A DNA stretch of 64,000 nucleotides from assembly GCA_023417785.1 (NCBI GenBank), contig JAEZEH010000155.1:62001-126000 (forward strand), written 5' to 3'. The position numbers and the translations under genes were made by a program. A model generated the notes under the pieces. The model saw nothing but the letters and a program-made list of their open reading frames with translations. It had not been told where the DNA came from and did no database searches. Numbering within the stretch: the stretch's first letter is position 1; each line of letters starts with the position of its first letter. Positions 25,919 through 35,484 of this stretch are shown here, piece after piece. The stretch comes from Bacteroidota bacterium (GTDB taxonomy: Bacteria > Bacteroidota > Bacteroidia > Cytophagales > Cyclobacteriaceae).

Positions 25919-27409
25919 TCAATGATAAAGAATAAAATTTTCAAAAACTGCTTTCCCGCTATTTTGTCCCGTAGAGACTAATCCAACACGCACGGCACGA
26001 TCCCAGGGCGGCAGGAATGACCCATCAACCGAACCGCTTCCAGTCTCTATAAATGTTTTACCATCAACACTATAAGAGAAACTCATGTCTTTCCCATTGC
26101 GAACGTCAATCTGCAGGGTGACCTCTTTTGAATTCGCAAGGACCATTTCGTCGAGTATGGTTAGTTGCCCCTTCTCAAGCTTCCAGACGCGCAACTTGTT
26201 TGCCAAAACCGATGCTGCAAGCATGTTCTCATCATCTCCGATCGCTGCCAGGCCCGCTTCCGAACTTGATTTATCCACGACGATAGTAGTCTGCGCCTTA
26301 TATTCTGTCGAAAAGGTCTTTTGTCCAACAAAAGCCCGTGTGTTGCCTCCGGCTGTGGAGAGTTCGAGAACACCTTTTCGCTCGCGGAACTCCGGCGGGT
26401 TAAGTACCGACCATTGCCACAAGGACGAAACGCTGCCATCATTGAACTCGTCCTTTATTTCAGGTTTAACTTTCACGTTGGGCGTAACCTCATCCGTAAA
26501 CCGAAGCCATCCGTCAGGGGTAAATTCGAATTCGCGAAGTAGACCCTGCCGACCTGCGTAAACGGAGCTCTCGCCATGGTATGCATGAAAAAGGAAATAG
26601 TACTTACCATCCTTCTCCACAGGTGTGCCGTGACCCGGGCACTTCCACTCTTCCGACGAATCGAGAATAGGGTTCTTCTCATATTTCTCCCATGGTCCAA
26701 GCAGTCGTTTTGCCCGCGCTATACCAGTGGCGTAGGTACATCCGGTTCCGCAACATCCGGCAGCCGCATAGAATGCATAGAAGTAGCCTCCATGCCGGAT
26801 AATCGAAACGCCTTCAACAAGATTCCGTTCCCATTCAGCATCGTTTCTGAATAGCTCCCGTTTTTCACCGATCAGTCCGGTGCGGTCTTCTTTCATCTCG
26901 CTAATCCACATCGGTGTTGGTTTGCCCACACTGTTGCCGTCTTCCTTCCAGATCAGATGGAGTTTTCCGTTTTCATCGCGCACAGGAAAGGCGTCGATCG
27001 ATCCCACTTCCTGACACATCAGCGGGCCGTGATCGGTGTAAGGACCTTCGGGTTTGTCGGCACTGGCTATCGACAGACAGAGATTGCCTCCTTTTTTGTG
27101 CGCGGAATAGTAAACGAACACCTTACCATTCTCGTATTCGATTTCAGGCGCCCAAAAATAATAGTCGGCCCACTTGGGCGCGCTTTTGAAAACAAAAGCT
27201 TTCGTTTCCCAGTGAATGAGATCCTTCGACGCAAGCAGCGGAAATACCGGAGCCCAATTGGATGTAGTTGCACTCGCCCAATAGGTGTCTCCTACCTTGG
27301 TAACAGAGGGATCCGGATAATCGCCGGGTAATACCAACTGGGCCCGGGTATTGAACGAAATCGCGAATAGAACGGGAAACAGAATTAATAATGCGGCAGA
27401 ACACTTCAT
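25919..27409 (-). CDS. Glycoside hydrolase family 43 with C-terminal lectin-like domain
   Basis: 496 residues from the ATG at 27409 (MKCSAALLILFPVLFAISFN), which gives a signal peptide ending TRAQ; an in-frame start 16 codons earlier is less likely. A five-bladed GH43 propeller covers about residues 25-310, with the triad in place: Asp33 (YPDPSVTK), Asp139 (GSIDAFPV) and Glu199 (NLVEGVSI). A beta-sandwich module follows (about 325-496), as in GH43 enzymes with a concanavalin-like domain. Members are arabinofuranosidases, xylosidases or exo-galactanases; given galK, galE and galM downstream, activity on an arabinan or galactan side chain is inferred. Predicted periplasmic. Confidence 0.88.
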   Translation of the reverse strand: MKCSAALLILFPVLFAISFNTRAQLVLPGDYPDPSVTKVGDTYWASATTSNWAPVFPLLASKDLIHWETKAFVFKSAPKWADYYFWAPEIEYENGKVFVYYSAHKKGGNLCLSIASADKPEGPYTDHGPLMCQEVGSIDAFPVRDENGKLHLIWKEDGNSVGKPTPMWISEMKEDRTGLIGEKRELFRNDAEWERNLVEGVSIIRHGGYFYAFYAAAGCCGTGCTYATGIARAKRLLGPWEKYEKNPILDSSEEWKCPGHGTPVEKDGKYYFLFHAYHGESSVYAGRQGLLREFEFTPDGWLRFTDEVTPNVKVKPEIKDEFNDGSVSSLWQWSVLNPPEFRERKGVLELSTAGGNTRAFVGQKTFSTEYKAQTTIVVDKSSSEAGLAAIGDDENMLAASVLANKLRVWKLEKGQLTILDEMVLANSKEVTLQIDVRNGKDMSFSYSVDGKTFIETGSGSVDGSFLPPWDRAVRVGLVSTGQNSGKAVFENFILYH

Positions 27410-27422
27410 CGTATTACATTTT

Positions 27423-29270
27423 CTAAAAAGAAACACCTTCATTATACAGTTCGTCATGGAGCGATTTGAGTTTCGTCTCAGGAATTTTGATCACCTTTCT
27501 ATCGTAGGTCATCAATCCATTGGTCTCGATTTCAACATCCGTTGTTTGTGTGTAGACGGCGGCAGAAAGCCCCTGTGTTATCAACTGCTTTAACGTTTCC
27601 ATGAACGCACTGTACTTTTCGAGGAGCTCGTCTTTACTGGAGAAGCTTTGATAACCCCAATTGTTTTTTTCCTGCCACGTGTGATCTTCCACCGGCAAGC
27701 CCAGCCCACCGAATTCGCCTAGAACAATAATCTGACCCTTGCCAAACAACTTCGGATCAGGCATCGCAGGCGGTGGGTAGTTATGCAGATCAATGATGTG
27801 ACCGGTACCCATGAAGTTGCCTCCACTGGCTTCGTTAATAAGACGGGTGGAATCGAGATCCAGTGTGAAGTCGACGATCTCTTTGGTCTTGAACTGACCC
27901 CAGGCTTCGTTGAAGGGCACCCAAACAACAATACTCGGAAAGTTGTAGGTCGCGTTCATGATAGCGGCCCACTCCTTCCTGAAAATGTCTTCGGATTCGG
28001 GGGTCCTTTCCTGTTCCGTGGCAACGCCAATTACGCCGGGGCGGCTATCCCATCGGTTACCCATATCACCACTCGGCATATCCTGCCATACGAGCAGTCC
28101 GACCTGATCGCAATGATAGTACCATCGCGCGGGTTCAACTTTGACATGTTTCCGAATCATATTGAAACCCATCTCTTTCGTTTTGACCACATCAAATTTC
28201 AGCGCTTCATCGGTGGGGGCAGTATACAATCCATCGGGCCACCACCCCTGATCCAGCGGGCCATACTGAAACAGAAACTCGTCGTTGAGCATCATGCGCT
28301 GCACCCCGTTTTTGTCGGGACGCATTGAAATCTTGCGCATGGCGAAATAGCTGCGAATGCGATCCACGACTTTTCCCTTGCGCATTATGCTGATATCCAG
28401 ATCGTACAACGTAGGTGATTCTGGTGTCCACGCATTGAAGTTTTCGATTGGAAGCCGTATCTCCCCTCCTGACGATTCCGCTTCGCCAATCTTTGTATTT
28501 CCATCGAGAGCTGTTACACGTATCTTGTCACCTGTCCGCAATTCCGCGGCATCAACGGATACAAAGAGCGCTTTATTGTCGAGATCAGGCGTTTGCCTGG
28601 TTGACCGGATATAGGTTTGGGGAACTGATTCAAGCCACACGGTCTGCCAGATACCCGTCACCGGCGTGTACCAGATACTCTTTGGTTCGTTGACCTGTTT
28701 TCCACGCGGCTGCGGGCCATCGTCTGTCGGATCTGAAACGGCAACTACAATTTCCTGATCGCCTGAACCCTTGATCAGTTTCGTGACATCGAACGAAAAA
28801 GGATCGTACCCGCCTTCATGTGTCCCGGCCTGGCTACCGTTTACAAACACTTCACACTTCCAGTCCACGGCCCCGAAATGGAGCAACACTGTTCCCTTCC
28901 TCATGGACGAAGGAATTCTAACGGTACGCCTATACCAAAGTTGATTTTCTTTGCCAACGGGTTTACCTACTCCTGACAAGGCGGACTCCACCGGGAAGGG
29001 AACGAGGATTTTACCCTGATACGAAACAGGACGTGTATTGGTTTCAGGCACAATGGCGAAGTCCCACAGACCATTCAGGTTTATCCAGTTATCCCGCACC
29101 ATCTGCGGCCGCGGATACTCTGGAAGAACCTTACCCGGATCGACCTGTCCGGCCCATTCCGTCATGATTTTTCCCGAAACCGGCTTCCACGCTGAAGTTT
29201 GTGCGAATCCGTTAATAGAAAGTAAGAGAACAAGTGCGTATACGTGATACTTTATGCGCATGAGTAACAT
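27423..29270 (-). CDS. Glycoside hydrolase family 2 (beta-galactosidase-like), exported
   Basis: 615 residues; signal peptide about 1-24 (ending GFAQ; a second ATG 3 codons in is also possible). Sugar-binding jelly roll (about 60-220, WINLNGLWDF, WYRRTVRIP), Ig-like domain (about 225-310), TIM barrel (about 320-600). The acid/base is Glu455 in PFNEAWGQF and the likely nucleophile is Glu519 in VLGEFGGLGL. Family 2 covers beta-galactosidase, glucuronidase and mannosidase; galactokinase and GalE in the same operon favour galactosidase but do not prove it. It is shorter than the large LacZ types. It lies between two GH43 genes with gaps of 13 and 16 bases. Confidence 0.88.
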   Translation of the reverse strand: MLLMRIKYHVYALVLLLSINGFAQTSAWKPVSGKIMTEWAGQVDPGKVLPEYPRPQMVRDNWINLNGLWDFAIVPETNTRPVSYQGKILVPFPVESALSGVGKPVGKENQLWYRRTVRIPSSMRKGTVLLHFGAVDWKCEVFVNGSQAGTHEGGYDPFSFDVTKLIKGSGDQEIVVAVSDPTDDGPQPRGKQVNEPKSIWYTPVTGIWQTVWLESVPQTYIRSTRQTPDLDNKALFVSVDAAELRTGDKIRVTALDGNTKIGEAESSGGEIRLPIENFNAWTPESPTLYDLDISIMRKGKVVDRIRSYFAMRKISMRPDKNGVQRMMLNDEFLFQYGPLDQGWWPDGLYTAPTDEALKFDVVKTKEMGFNMIRKHVKVEPARWYYHCDQVGLLVWQDMPSGDMGNRWDSRPGVIGVATEQERTPESEDIFRKEWAAIMNATYNFPSIVVWVPFNEAWGQFKTKEIVDFTLDLDSTRLINEASGGNFMGTGHIIDLHNYPPPAMPDPKLFGKGQIIVLGEFGGLGLPVEDHTWQEKNNWGYQSFSSKDELLEKYSAFMETLKQLITQGLSAAVYTQTTDVEIETNGLMTYDRKVIKIPETKLKSLHDELYNEGVSF

Positions 29271-29286
29271 ATTTTGTATGACAGTT

Positions 29287-30342
29287 TTAATTTTCGCCCG
29301 ACGGTTTTTGTAAAGGGGAGTTCAACGGCGCAGGTTCACCAAATACGGGAAAACCATTTTCATCCCAGGTGAACTTCTGCATCCGGAACGATCTGGCATT
29401 GCCGCATCCCAGTCCGGATGAATTGTTTGCATGATAGACAATCCAATCCTCTTCCCCATCAGGTGACTTGAAAAAACCATTGTGACCGGGTCCGAATGCA
29501 CCTCCTGATGCGTTCGTCCGGAAAACCGGCTCCGGGAATTTGATCCATGAGGCCGGATCCAGAATATCATCTGTCGCGCTGGCATAAAGAAGCCCCAGTG
29601 TGTATTGATCAGTCCAGCAACCGCTCGCAGAAAACGTAATGAACATTTTGTCATCATGATGAATAAACTGCGGGCCTTCGTTTACTTCAGGTGGCGCGCC
29701 ACCTTTTTCCCATGGGTGTTCCGGTTGGGATAATTTAATCCGTGGACCGTCGGCGGTGAATGGATCGGTCATAGTGGTGATGTAAATATCCTGCCTTCCA
29801 TTGATTGTCCCTTCCCAGCCCGACCACATGAAATAGAGTTTATCCTGATGTGCGAAGATAGTACCGTCAATTGCCCAGCGATCCTCCGGAAGTTCAAGTT
29901 TTCCGCGGTCGACCCACGTGCCGGCGAACGGATCGGCTGATGTATTTTCGAGCACCCACATCCGATGGTTGTCGTTGTTGCCATCATCGGCCGCGTAATA
30001 GAAATACCATTTGTCGTTAATAAAATGAATTTCCGGAGCCCAGATATTTTTTGAGTTCATTCCCATGAGCGGCGGAGTCCAGACCGTTTTTACTTCAGCT
30101 TTTGAGAGATCACTTATTGAGCGTGAGCGGTATAGACGAATACTATTTCCAGTTGTATGCGTGAAGTAATACCAATCGTCCTTCCTGATTACCCACGGAT
30201 CCGGGGCACTGGAAAGCACGGGGTTTCGAAATTCATTTTCTTCGGGGACGGGCTTTGGCTGCGCCGAACCGTTGTCGTCTTTGCATGACAATACAAAAAT
30301 GACGAGGCTAAGGAAAAACGGTACGTAATATCTTCTATACAT
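29287..30342 (-). CDS. Glycoside hydrolase family 43 lipoprotein
   Basis: 351 residues; lipoprotein signal with lipobox VLSC (Cys20), then a GH43 propeller over nearly the whole length. Triad: Asp48 (SSAPDPWVIRK), Asp159 (RWAIDGTIF), Glu222 (EVNEGPQF). The WAPEIHFIND segment is typical of the alpha-L-arabinofuranosidase/arabinanase branches. It is probably tethered to a membrane, possibly at the cell surface beside SusC/SusD. It differs from the second GH43 gene in lacking a C-terminal module. It follows susD after 75 bases that contain a strong hairpin. Confidence 0.9.
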   Translation of the reverse strand: MYRRYYVPFFLSLVIFVLSCKDDNGSAQPKPVPEENEFRNPVLSSAPDPWVIRKDDWYYFTHTTGNSIRLYRSRSISDLSKAEVKTVWTPPLMGMNSKNIWAPEIHFINDKWYFYYAADDGNNDNHRMWVLENTSADPFAGTWVDRGKLELPEDRWAIDGTIFAHQDKLYFMWSGWEGTINGRQDIYITTMTDPFTADGPRIKLSQPEHPWEKGGAPPEVNEGPQFIHHDDKMFITFSASGCWTDQYTLGLLYASATDDILDPASWIKFPEPVFRTNASGGAFGPGHNGFFKSPDGEEDWIVYHANNSSGLGCGNARSFRMQKFTWDENGFPVFGEPAPLNSPLQKPSGEN

Positions 30343-30365
30343 GGAATCTCAATCAAAGAAGTGAA

Positions 30366-30394
30366 GGGGCACTGCCCTTTTCAAGCAATGCCCC
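30366..30394 (-). terminator. Hairpin between susD and the first glycosidase gene
   Basis: On the minus strand GGGGCATTGC and GCAGTGCCCC form a 10-bp stem with one G-U pair (30385-30394 with 30366-30375); on the plus strand the same position would be an A-C mismatch, so the structure favours the direction of the locus. There is no long T run, so it may protect or attenuate rather than fully stop the susCD message. Confidence 0.55.
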
Positions 30395-30417
30395 AAACAA
30401 ACCAAACTAAACCAAAC

Positions 30418-31950
30418 CTACCAATTCGGATTTTGCAGTAGTAAAGGATTGATGTCTATCTCCTGCTGCGGAACTGGCAATAGTTCATCCTTTCCCAAAT
30501 CAAAACTATTGAAAGCAGGATCGCGATCGGCCACTTCAGGACCGAGATCACCCCACCGAGCCAGGTCGTTCCAGCGGTGGCCTTCACCTGACAACTCGAG
30601 CAATCGCTCGTGTTTTATCTGTTCGCGGAACTGATCCTGACCAAGTCCGGGCTTTACATCCGATAAAGGGGCCAGTCCGGCCCTTTGTCTCACTCGGTCA
30701 ACGTGAGGATACGCGTCCGCTGTGCTTCCGGTTTCATTCAGTGCCTCGGCATACATCAGCAGCACGTCGGCGTAGCGTATATACCTCCAGTTGTTAGGCG
30801 AATTGTATCCCTCGAAATCCTTCCAGTGATCGTTTTGAAACTTCCTGAACCATACACGCTGATTATCGGCGCCATACCGTTCGAGAAATGTTTCACCATA
30901 TATCATTGTCTCTGAAGGACCGGCTTCATCGGTATAATCGAAAAGAAACGAAGCTGCCAGTCGCGGATCACGTTCGCCACCGACAGTTTGCTCTTCAAGA
31001 AACGCATCAACAACCCATCGGTTTGCTTCTCCGTCAGACCAACCTATTCCGCTGGGGCCGAAGAACTGAGCGATTGACGTGCCGTAGTTCAATGCGTCGG
31101 CGCGCTCATCGGTATCATCATCATGATTCTCTCCCGGGTTAAGCTCAAACTGCCATTCGAATACCGATTCCTGATTGTTCTCTGTAGTTATCAGGAAATT
31201 GTCTCGATAATCCGGCATCAAACCATAAATAGCGCTACCCTCTCCTTCCACCAGCCATTCAAGGGGAACGAGAGCCTGCTGAAACTTACGTTGTTGCATA
31301 AGGGCTCTTGCCAGCAGCGCCTGCGCCGCACCTTTTGTCGCGCGGCCCAGATCCTGAGGGTTAGGATACGACGAAGGAAGACTCGCCACTGCCTCGCCAA
31401 GGTCTGTTTCAATCTGTGCCCAGACCGCTTCCATAGACGACGTTGCCGGTCTGTCATTAGGTGTTGAAGGAGTTAGCATCAATGGCACATTTCCCCAAAG
31501 CGTAACAAGGTGATAGTAGAACATTGCTCTCAGGAATCTGGCTTCTCCAAGCACACGTGCCTTCATGGTTTGATCCATGTCGATGTCGGGTACATAGGTG
31601 ATCACCTGATTCGCGCGGAAAACCCCCACATAGTTATCGCGCCAGATGTCGTACGCACCCCAGAAGTTATAGTCAGTGACCAGGAACTGGTCCATATTGT
31701 TGACGATATCTGTTGCGGGGCTCGTGCTCCTTCCTTCGTCGGAACGAATGATATAATAAAAAGGTAACCACCGCGAGATGGCGCCCCGGTGAAGTGTGCT
31801 ATAAATAGCGTTGACCCCGTCAAGTGCGTGATCGGCACTCTGCCAATAGACTTCTACTGTGGGTTCATTTGGATTTGTTATGTCCAGTTGATCGTCACAA
31901 CCAATATTCAACAAACTCAGAAATATTGTTAGTAATAAGATTTTTTTCAT
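30418..31950 (-). CDS. SusD/RagB family outer-membrane glycan-binding lipoprotein
   Basis: 510 residues; lipobox NIGC gives Cys18. The SusD fold is supported by the N-terminal DQLDITNPNEP stretch, the TPR-like helices with EARFLRAMFYYHLVTLWG, and the C-terminal RYADVLLMYAEALNE and HERLLELSGEGHRWNDLARW motifs, all family hallmarks. It sits on the cell surface as a lid over SusC and captures oligosaccharides. It follows susC by 12 bases, as is universal for these pairs. The glycan cannot be told from SusD itself; the neighbouring enzymes suggest one with galactose and perhaps arabinose. Confidence 0.95.
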   Translation of the reverse strand: MKKILLLTIFLSLLNIGCDDQLDITNPNEPTVEVYWQSADHALDGVNAIYSTLHRGAISRWLPFYYIIRSDEGRSTSPATDIVNNMDQFLVTDYNFWGAYDIWRDNYVGVFRANQVITYVPDIDMDQTMKARVLGEARFLRAMFYYHLVTLWGNVPLMLTPSTPNDRPATSSMEAVWAQIETDLGEAVASLPSSYPNPQDLGRATKGAAQALLARALMQQRKFQQALVPLEWLVEGEGSAIYGLMPDYRDNFLITTENNQESVFEWQFELNPGENHDDDTDERADALNYGTSIAQFFGPSGIGWSDGEANRWVVDAFLEEQTVGGERDPRLAASFLFDYTDEAGPSETMIYGETFLERYGADNQRVWFRKFQNDHWKDFEGYNSPNNWRYIRYADVLLMYAEALNETGSTADAYPHVDRVRQRAGLAPLSDVKPGLGQDQFREQIKHERLLELSGEGHRWNDLARWGDLGPEVADRDPAFNSFDLGKDELLPVPQQEIDINPLLLQNPNW

Positions 31951-31962
31951 AAGTGGTAGTGG

Positions 31963-34900
31963 TTATAGGCCGAACATAAATCCGACGGAGTACACACGGC
32001 TTGAAGGCCAGTTTCCGTTGTCAAAGCCTCGTTCTATGATACCATTTCCGGTGACATCCGGATCGAGACCGCTATAGCCGGAAATCGTGAAAAGGTTCTG
32101 ACCGCTGACAAAAACGCGGGCGTTTTCGATGCCATATCTCGACATGAATCCGGCTGGCAACTTATAACCGATCTCAAGGTTGCGCAGTCGCAGATAGGAA
32201 CCGTTTTCAAGCCATCGGTCAGTGTTTACGCGATTGTTATCGATGATGCCCTGATCGGTATCAAGGCCGATTCGCGGATCATCGGTACCAGTGTTGGTAG
32301 GGGTCCATGGGCTGATATCACTTCGGAAATTCGTGCGTTGATAACTATCAAGGATTCTTCGTATATCATTGTATATCGTGTAACCAAATACTCCAACGAA
32401 CTGAAGGTTCACAGAGAGATTTCCATACATTGCATTGAACTGGGCACCCGCTTGTAATGTGGGCCAGGGCGAGCCGGCAAAGTCGCGGTCTTCGTTGTTT
32501 ATCTCGCCATTCCCGTCTTTATCAACATATCGGATGTCACCGGCCTTTGCAAACGGCTGAATCACTATACCGTCCGCGTTCACATGGTTCTGAACTTCGT
32601 CATCACTCTGGAAAATGCCATCGGTTTCCAGCACGTACCATTCGCCAATGGACCTGCCCACCTGCGTTCGGGTCTGGCCGATCTGGATGTAATTAATACC
32701 TTCGCCGCGGTTCCCGACGTCTTCAACCACGTTCCTGATGGTCGTGACATTCGCCGAAACGTCCCACTTAAAAGTACCCCGGCTCTGACGATAGGTAGCG
32801 GCGATCTCTACACCTTTATTTCGAATTGAGCCCGCATTAACGAAAGGGTCTCCTCTGAGATTCCCAAGATAACCTGCTACGGGAAGCTGAAGGATGTTAT
32901 CCTTCGCAAGGGAGTTATACGCTTCGAGTGAAAAGGTTACACGATCTTCAAGAATACTCACATCGATCCCGATATTCTGAACGATTCTTTCCTCCCATTT
33001 GAGGTCGGGATTTGCTAACTGAGCCTGCGTACTGCCCACGTATGGGAACTGATCCGGGCCGAACACAGCACGTGGGCTGTTGTTGATGTACGCAGTATAT
33101 CCATAAGAGCCTGCTGAGACGATCCCCAGATTCCCGTATGATGCATGAAGCTTCAGGTTCGAGATCCAGTCAACATCGAAAAAGTTCTCATTGCTGATTC
33201 TCCATCCGAGTGCTACCGAAGGAAAGAAACCCGTACGGTAATTTTTCCCGAAACGCGAATCCTGATCGACCCGTCCTGTCAAGGTTAAGAAGTATGTATC
33301 CCCGTATGAATAGTTGACCCGGCCCAGGTAGCCAAAGCTTTTGTAAAACACCGGAACACCGCCGCCAGAGTATGAGGTTCCCTGTCCGGAGCCAATAGTC
33401 GTGAGATAATCATCACCAAACTGTTGCAAGTCGGTTCGGCCCCCACTGGTTGTTTCCCGTTTAAAGTGTTGCCGCGAAATACCAACGACGCCATTGATAT
33501 TATGTTCACCAAATTCCCTATCAAAATTCAACGTGTGTTCGAAAAGGAAATTAGTGAACCGTGACCGTTCCTCGTCTACTGAACTGGGATAGACAGCGGC
33601 ATTGTATTGCCAGACGCCGACTTCCCGTATTCTTCTCCAATGATCAAAACTTACTTCCGCACCGGCGTTGAACCGATACTTCAACCAATCGAAAAGTTCT
33701 ACGTCGACATAGGCGTTTCCAACAAGCTTTGCGTAGTTTGAAGGTGAGCGGACCAGATTCGCTACGCCAACGGAGTTCCATGCATAGGTCACCGCGTCAT
33801 TTGTACCGGTTCCCCACCCTTCAGGATTAGTCATTGAAACAAATGAAGGATCGCGCACCGGAATAATAGGCAGCATCTGTGGCATGTCATAGAAAGGATT
33901 CCCTTCGCCTGGCACTTTAACATTGGTATTGGAAAGCAGAAGGTTTTCACCAAACGTCACGCGGCCCTTCTCCGATTTCGTGTTAACACGAAGGGTGGCC
34001 CGATCGAAATCATTGGCAATGAGAACACCCTTATTGTTGAAATAACTTCCGGAGATAAGATATGAACTCGACGACGTTCCACCGGAAAGACTGATGTTAT
34101 AGTCCTGCATGTTGCCCGTGCGAATCACTTCGTCCTGCCAGTCTGTGTTGATCGACGGATCGAAATCTGAACCGATGCTTGACGGAATAGGTGTATTGGA
34201 ATTCTCATACTGGGTCCGTTGCATGGCGGCAAATTCCTGATTGTCCATCAGGTCAAATCTTTTAGGAATCTGCTGGATCCCATACTTCGCGGAAAAGCTC
34301 ACCTTCGGTGGTCCTTCTTTTCCCGATTTGGTGGTAATGATAATCACACCGTTCGCTGCACGAGAACCGTAGATGGCGGCCGAGGACGCATCCTTTAGTA
34401 TCTGTATGGATGCGATATCGTTGTTATTGATCGTTGTGTTGGCGTCGGCGATCATTCCGTCAATAACATACAGTGGATTTGTATTGGCAAAACTGGCAGC
34501 ACCACGAATTTCGATTGTCGCCATCTGGCCCGGAGCACCGCCGGTACGTACTGTTACCCCCGGAGCAAGCCCCTGAATCGATTCAGCGATGGAAGTTGCC
34601 GTAAGCCGATTCGCTTCGTTTGGATTAATTACCGATACTGCACCGGTAAGATCTTTCTTATCGACGGTTTGATACCCAATGACAACGACTTCCTGCATCT
34701 CAGTAATATCTGTCGCCAGGGTGATATTGAAATTCGTTTGTGTACCCACAGTTACTTCCTGCGACTGATATCCGATAAAGGAAAAGACCAGCACACTGGT
34801 TTCGCCTGCGACTTCAAAAGCGAAACGGCCCTCGGCGTCGGTAGTAGTGCCGTTGGTAGTTCCCCTTTCAAGTACATTCACCCCCGGAATACCCACGCCG

Positions 34901-35325
34901 TCTTCATCACGAACAACCCCTGATACCTGGAGCAGAACATGCGGCTCCGGGGCCCGGGGCGGATCAGGTACGAGATATGGACTTACCGAGATGGTATTAT
35001 TAATTCGTTTGAATTCCACCTTGGCTTCCGAGGCAAGATCAACAAGGATCTTTCTGAGGGAAGTTTTATGGTACCTGAGATTAAACGATTGGTCGAGCGC
35101 ATCTATCGGCTCAGTATAAGCGAAAACAAAATCCGTTTTTGCTTCGATCTCACGAAGAACTTCTGTAAGGGGGGCGTTGCTCACAACAAGGGATACTTTG
35201 ACTTTATCCAGGTCCTGGCTATGGATATTTGCCGCCAGAACAAGGTTCATACCAACGATCTGAATGATCATCAGACGCAAAGTAGTCCTCGAAATAAGCA
35301 TAAATAGCTTAAGTAAAAATTTCAT
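31963..35325 (-). CDS. SusC/RagA family TonB-dependent outer-membrane transporter with STN domain
   Basis: About 1120 residues. The start at 35325 (MKFLLKLF) is preferred; the frame has another ATG 9 codons upstream. Order: signal region, STN domain (about 45-125 of the longer form: VVSNAPLTEVLREIEAKTDF), carboxypeptidase-like domain (VSGVVRDEDGVGIPGVNV), TonB-box/plug beginning MQEVVVIGYQTVDKKD, then the 22-strand barrel ending FMFGL. It imports oligosaccharides bound by SusD using TonB energy. The STN domain is what allows such transporters to signal to a FecR-type anti-sigma factor, and exactly such a FecR and ECF sigma lie upstream. Confidence 0.95.
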   Translation of the reverse strand: MKFLLKLFMLISRTTLRLMIIQIVGMNLVLAANIHSQDLDKVKVSLVVSNAPLTEVLREIEAKTDFVFAYTEPIDALDQSFNLRYHKTSLRKILVDLASEAKVEFKRINNTISVSPYLVPDPPRAPEPHVLLQVSGVVRDEDGVGIPGVNVLERGTTNGTTTDAEGRFAFEVAGETSVLVFSFIGYQSQEVTVGTQTNFNITLATDITEMQEVVVIGYQTVDKKDLTGAVSVINPNEANRLTATSIAESIQGLAPGVTVRTGGAPGQMATIEIRGAASFANTNPLYVIDGMIADANTTINNNDIASIQILKDASSAAIYGSRAANGVIIITTKSGKEGPPKVSFSAKYGIQQIPKRFDLMDNQEFAAMQRTQYENSNTPIPSSIGSDFDPSINTDWQDEVIRTGNMQDYNISLSGGTSSSSYLISGSYFNNKGVLIANDFDRATLRVNTKSEKGRVTFGENLLLSNTNVKVPGEGNPFYDMPQMLPIIPVRDPSFVSMTNPEGWGTGTNDAVTYAWNSVGVANLVRSPSNYAKLVGNAYVDVELFDWLKYRFNAGAEVSFDHWRRIREVGVWQYNAAVYPSSVDEERSRFTNFLFEHTLNFDREFGEHNINGVVGISRQHFKRETTSGGRTDLQQFGDDYLTTIGSGQGTSYSGGGVPVFYKSFGYLGRVNYSYGDTYFLTLTGRVDQDSRFGKNYRTGFFPSVALGWRISNENFFDVDWISNLKLHASYGNLGIVSAGSYGYTAYINNSPRAVFGPDQFPYVGSTQAQLANPDLKWEERIVQNIGIDVSILEDRVTFSLEAYNSLAKDNILQLPVAGYLGNLRGDPFVNAGSIRNKGVEIAATYRQSRGTFKWDVSANVTTIRNVVEDVGNRGEGINYIQIGQTRTQVGRSIGEWYVLETDGIFQSDDEVQNHVNADGIVIQPFAKAGDIRYVDKDGNGEINNEDRDFAGSPWPTLQAGAQFNAMYGNLSVNLQFVGVFGYTIYNDIRRILDSYQRTNFRSDISPWTPTNTGTDDPRIGLDTDQGIIDNNRVNTDRWLENGSYLRLRNLEIGYKLPAGFMSRYGIENARVFVSGQNLFTISGYSGLDPDVTGNGIIERGFDNGNWPSSRVYSVGFMFGL

Positions 35326-35362
35326 AGATTTGAAATGGTTTGAGTGAAACATGTCTCAGACT

Positions 35363-35431
35363 AAGTCCGGGGATACATCGGCCAAAATGAGTCTCCCGGA
35401 CTTTCCTTTTTACATAACCATATGTAAAAGG
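35363..35431 (-). promoter_or_regulatory. Two hairpins in the leader between fecR and susC
   Basis: In the 159 bases before susC there are two inverted repeats. The first (35405-35431) pairs CCTTTT/TACAT with ATGTAAAAGG around a 6-base loop with a one-base bulge; the second (35363-35371 with 35395-35403) pairs AAGTCCGGG with CCCGGACTT over a 23-base loop. They would form in the susC 5' leader when read on the minus strand. Neither is followed by a T run, so leader structure or processing sites are more likely than termination. Confidence 0.5.
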
Positions 35432-35484
35432 CCTGGTCACATTAAGGAGGAATGGTATTTCGGTTCATAGGCTTAGTGTTTGGG

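Noticed and set aside
27783..28328. A 181-codon plus-strand frame across the GH2 gene
   Set aside because: Antisense to catalytic regions of GH2; no signal or family resemblance.
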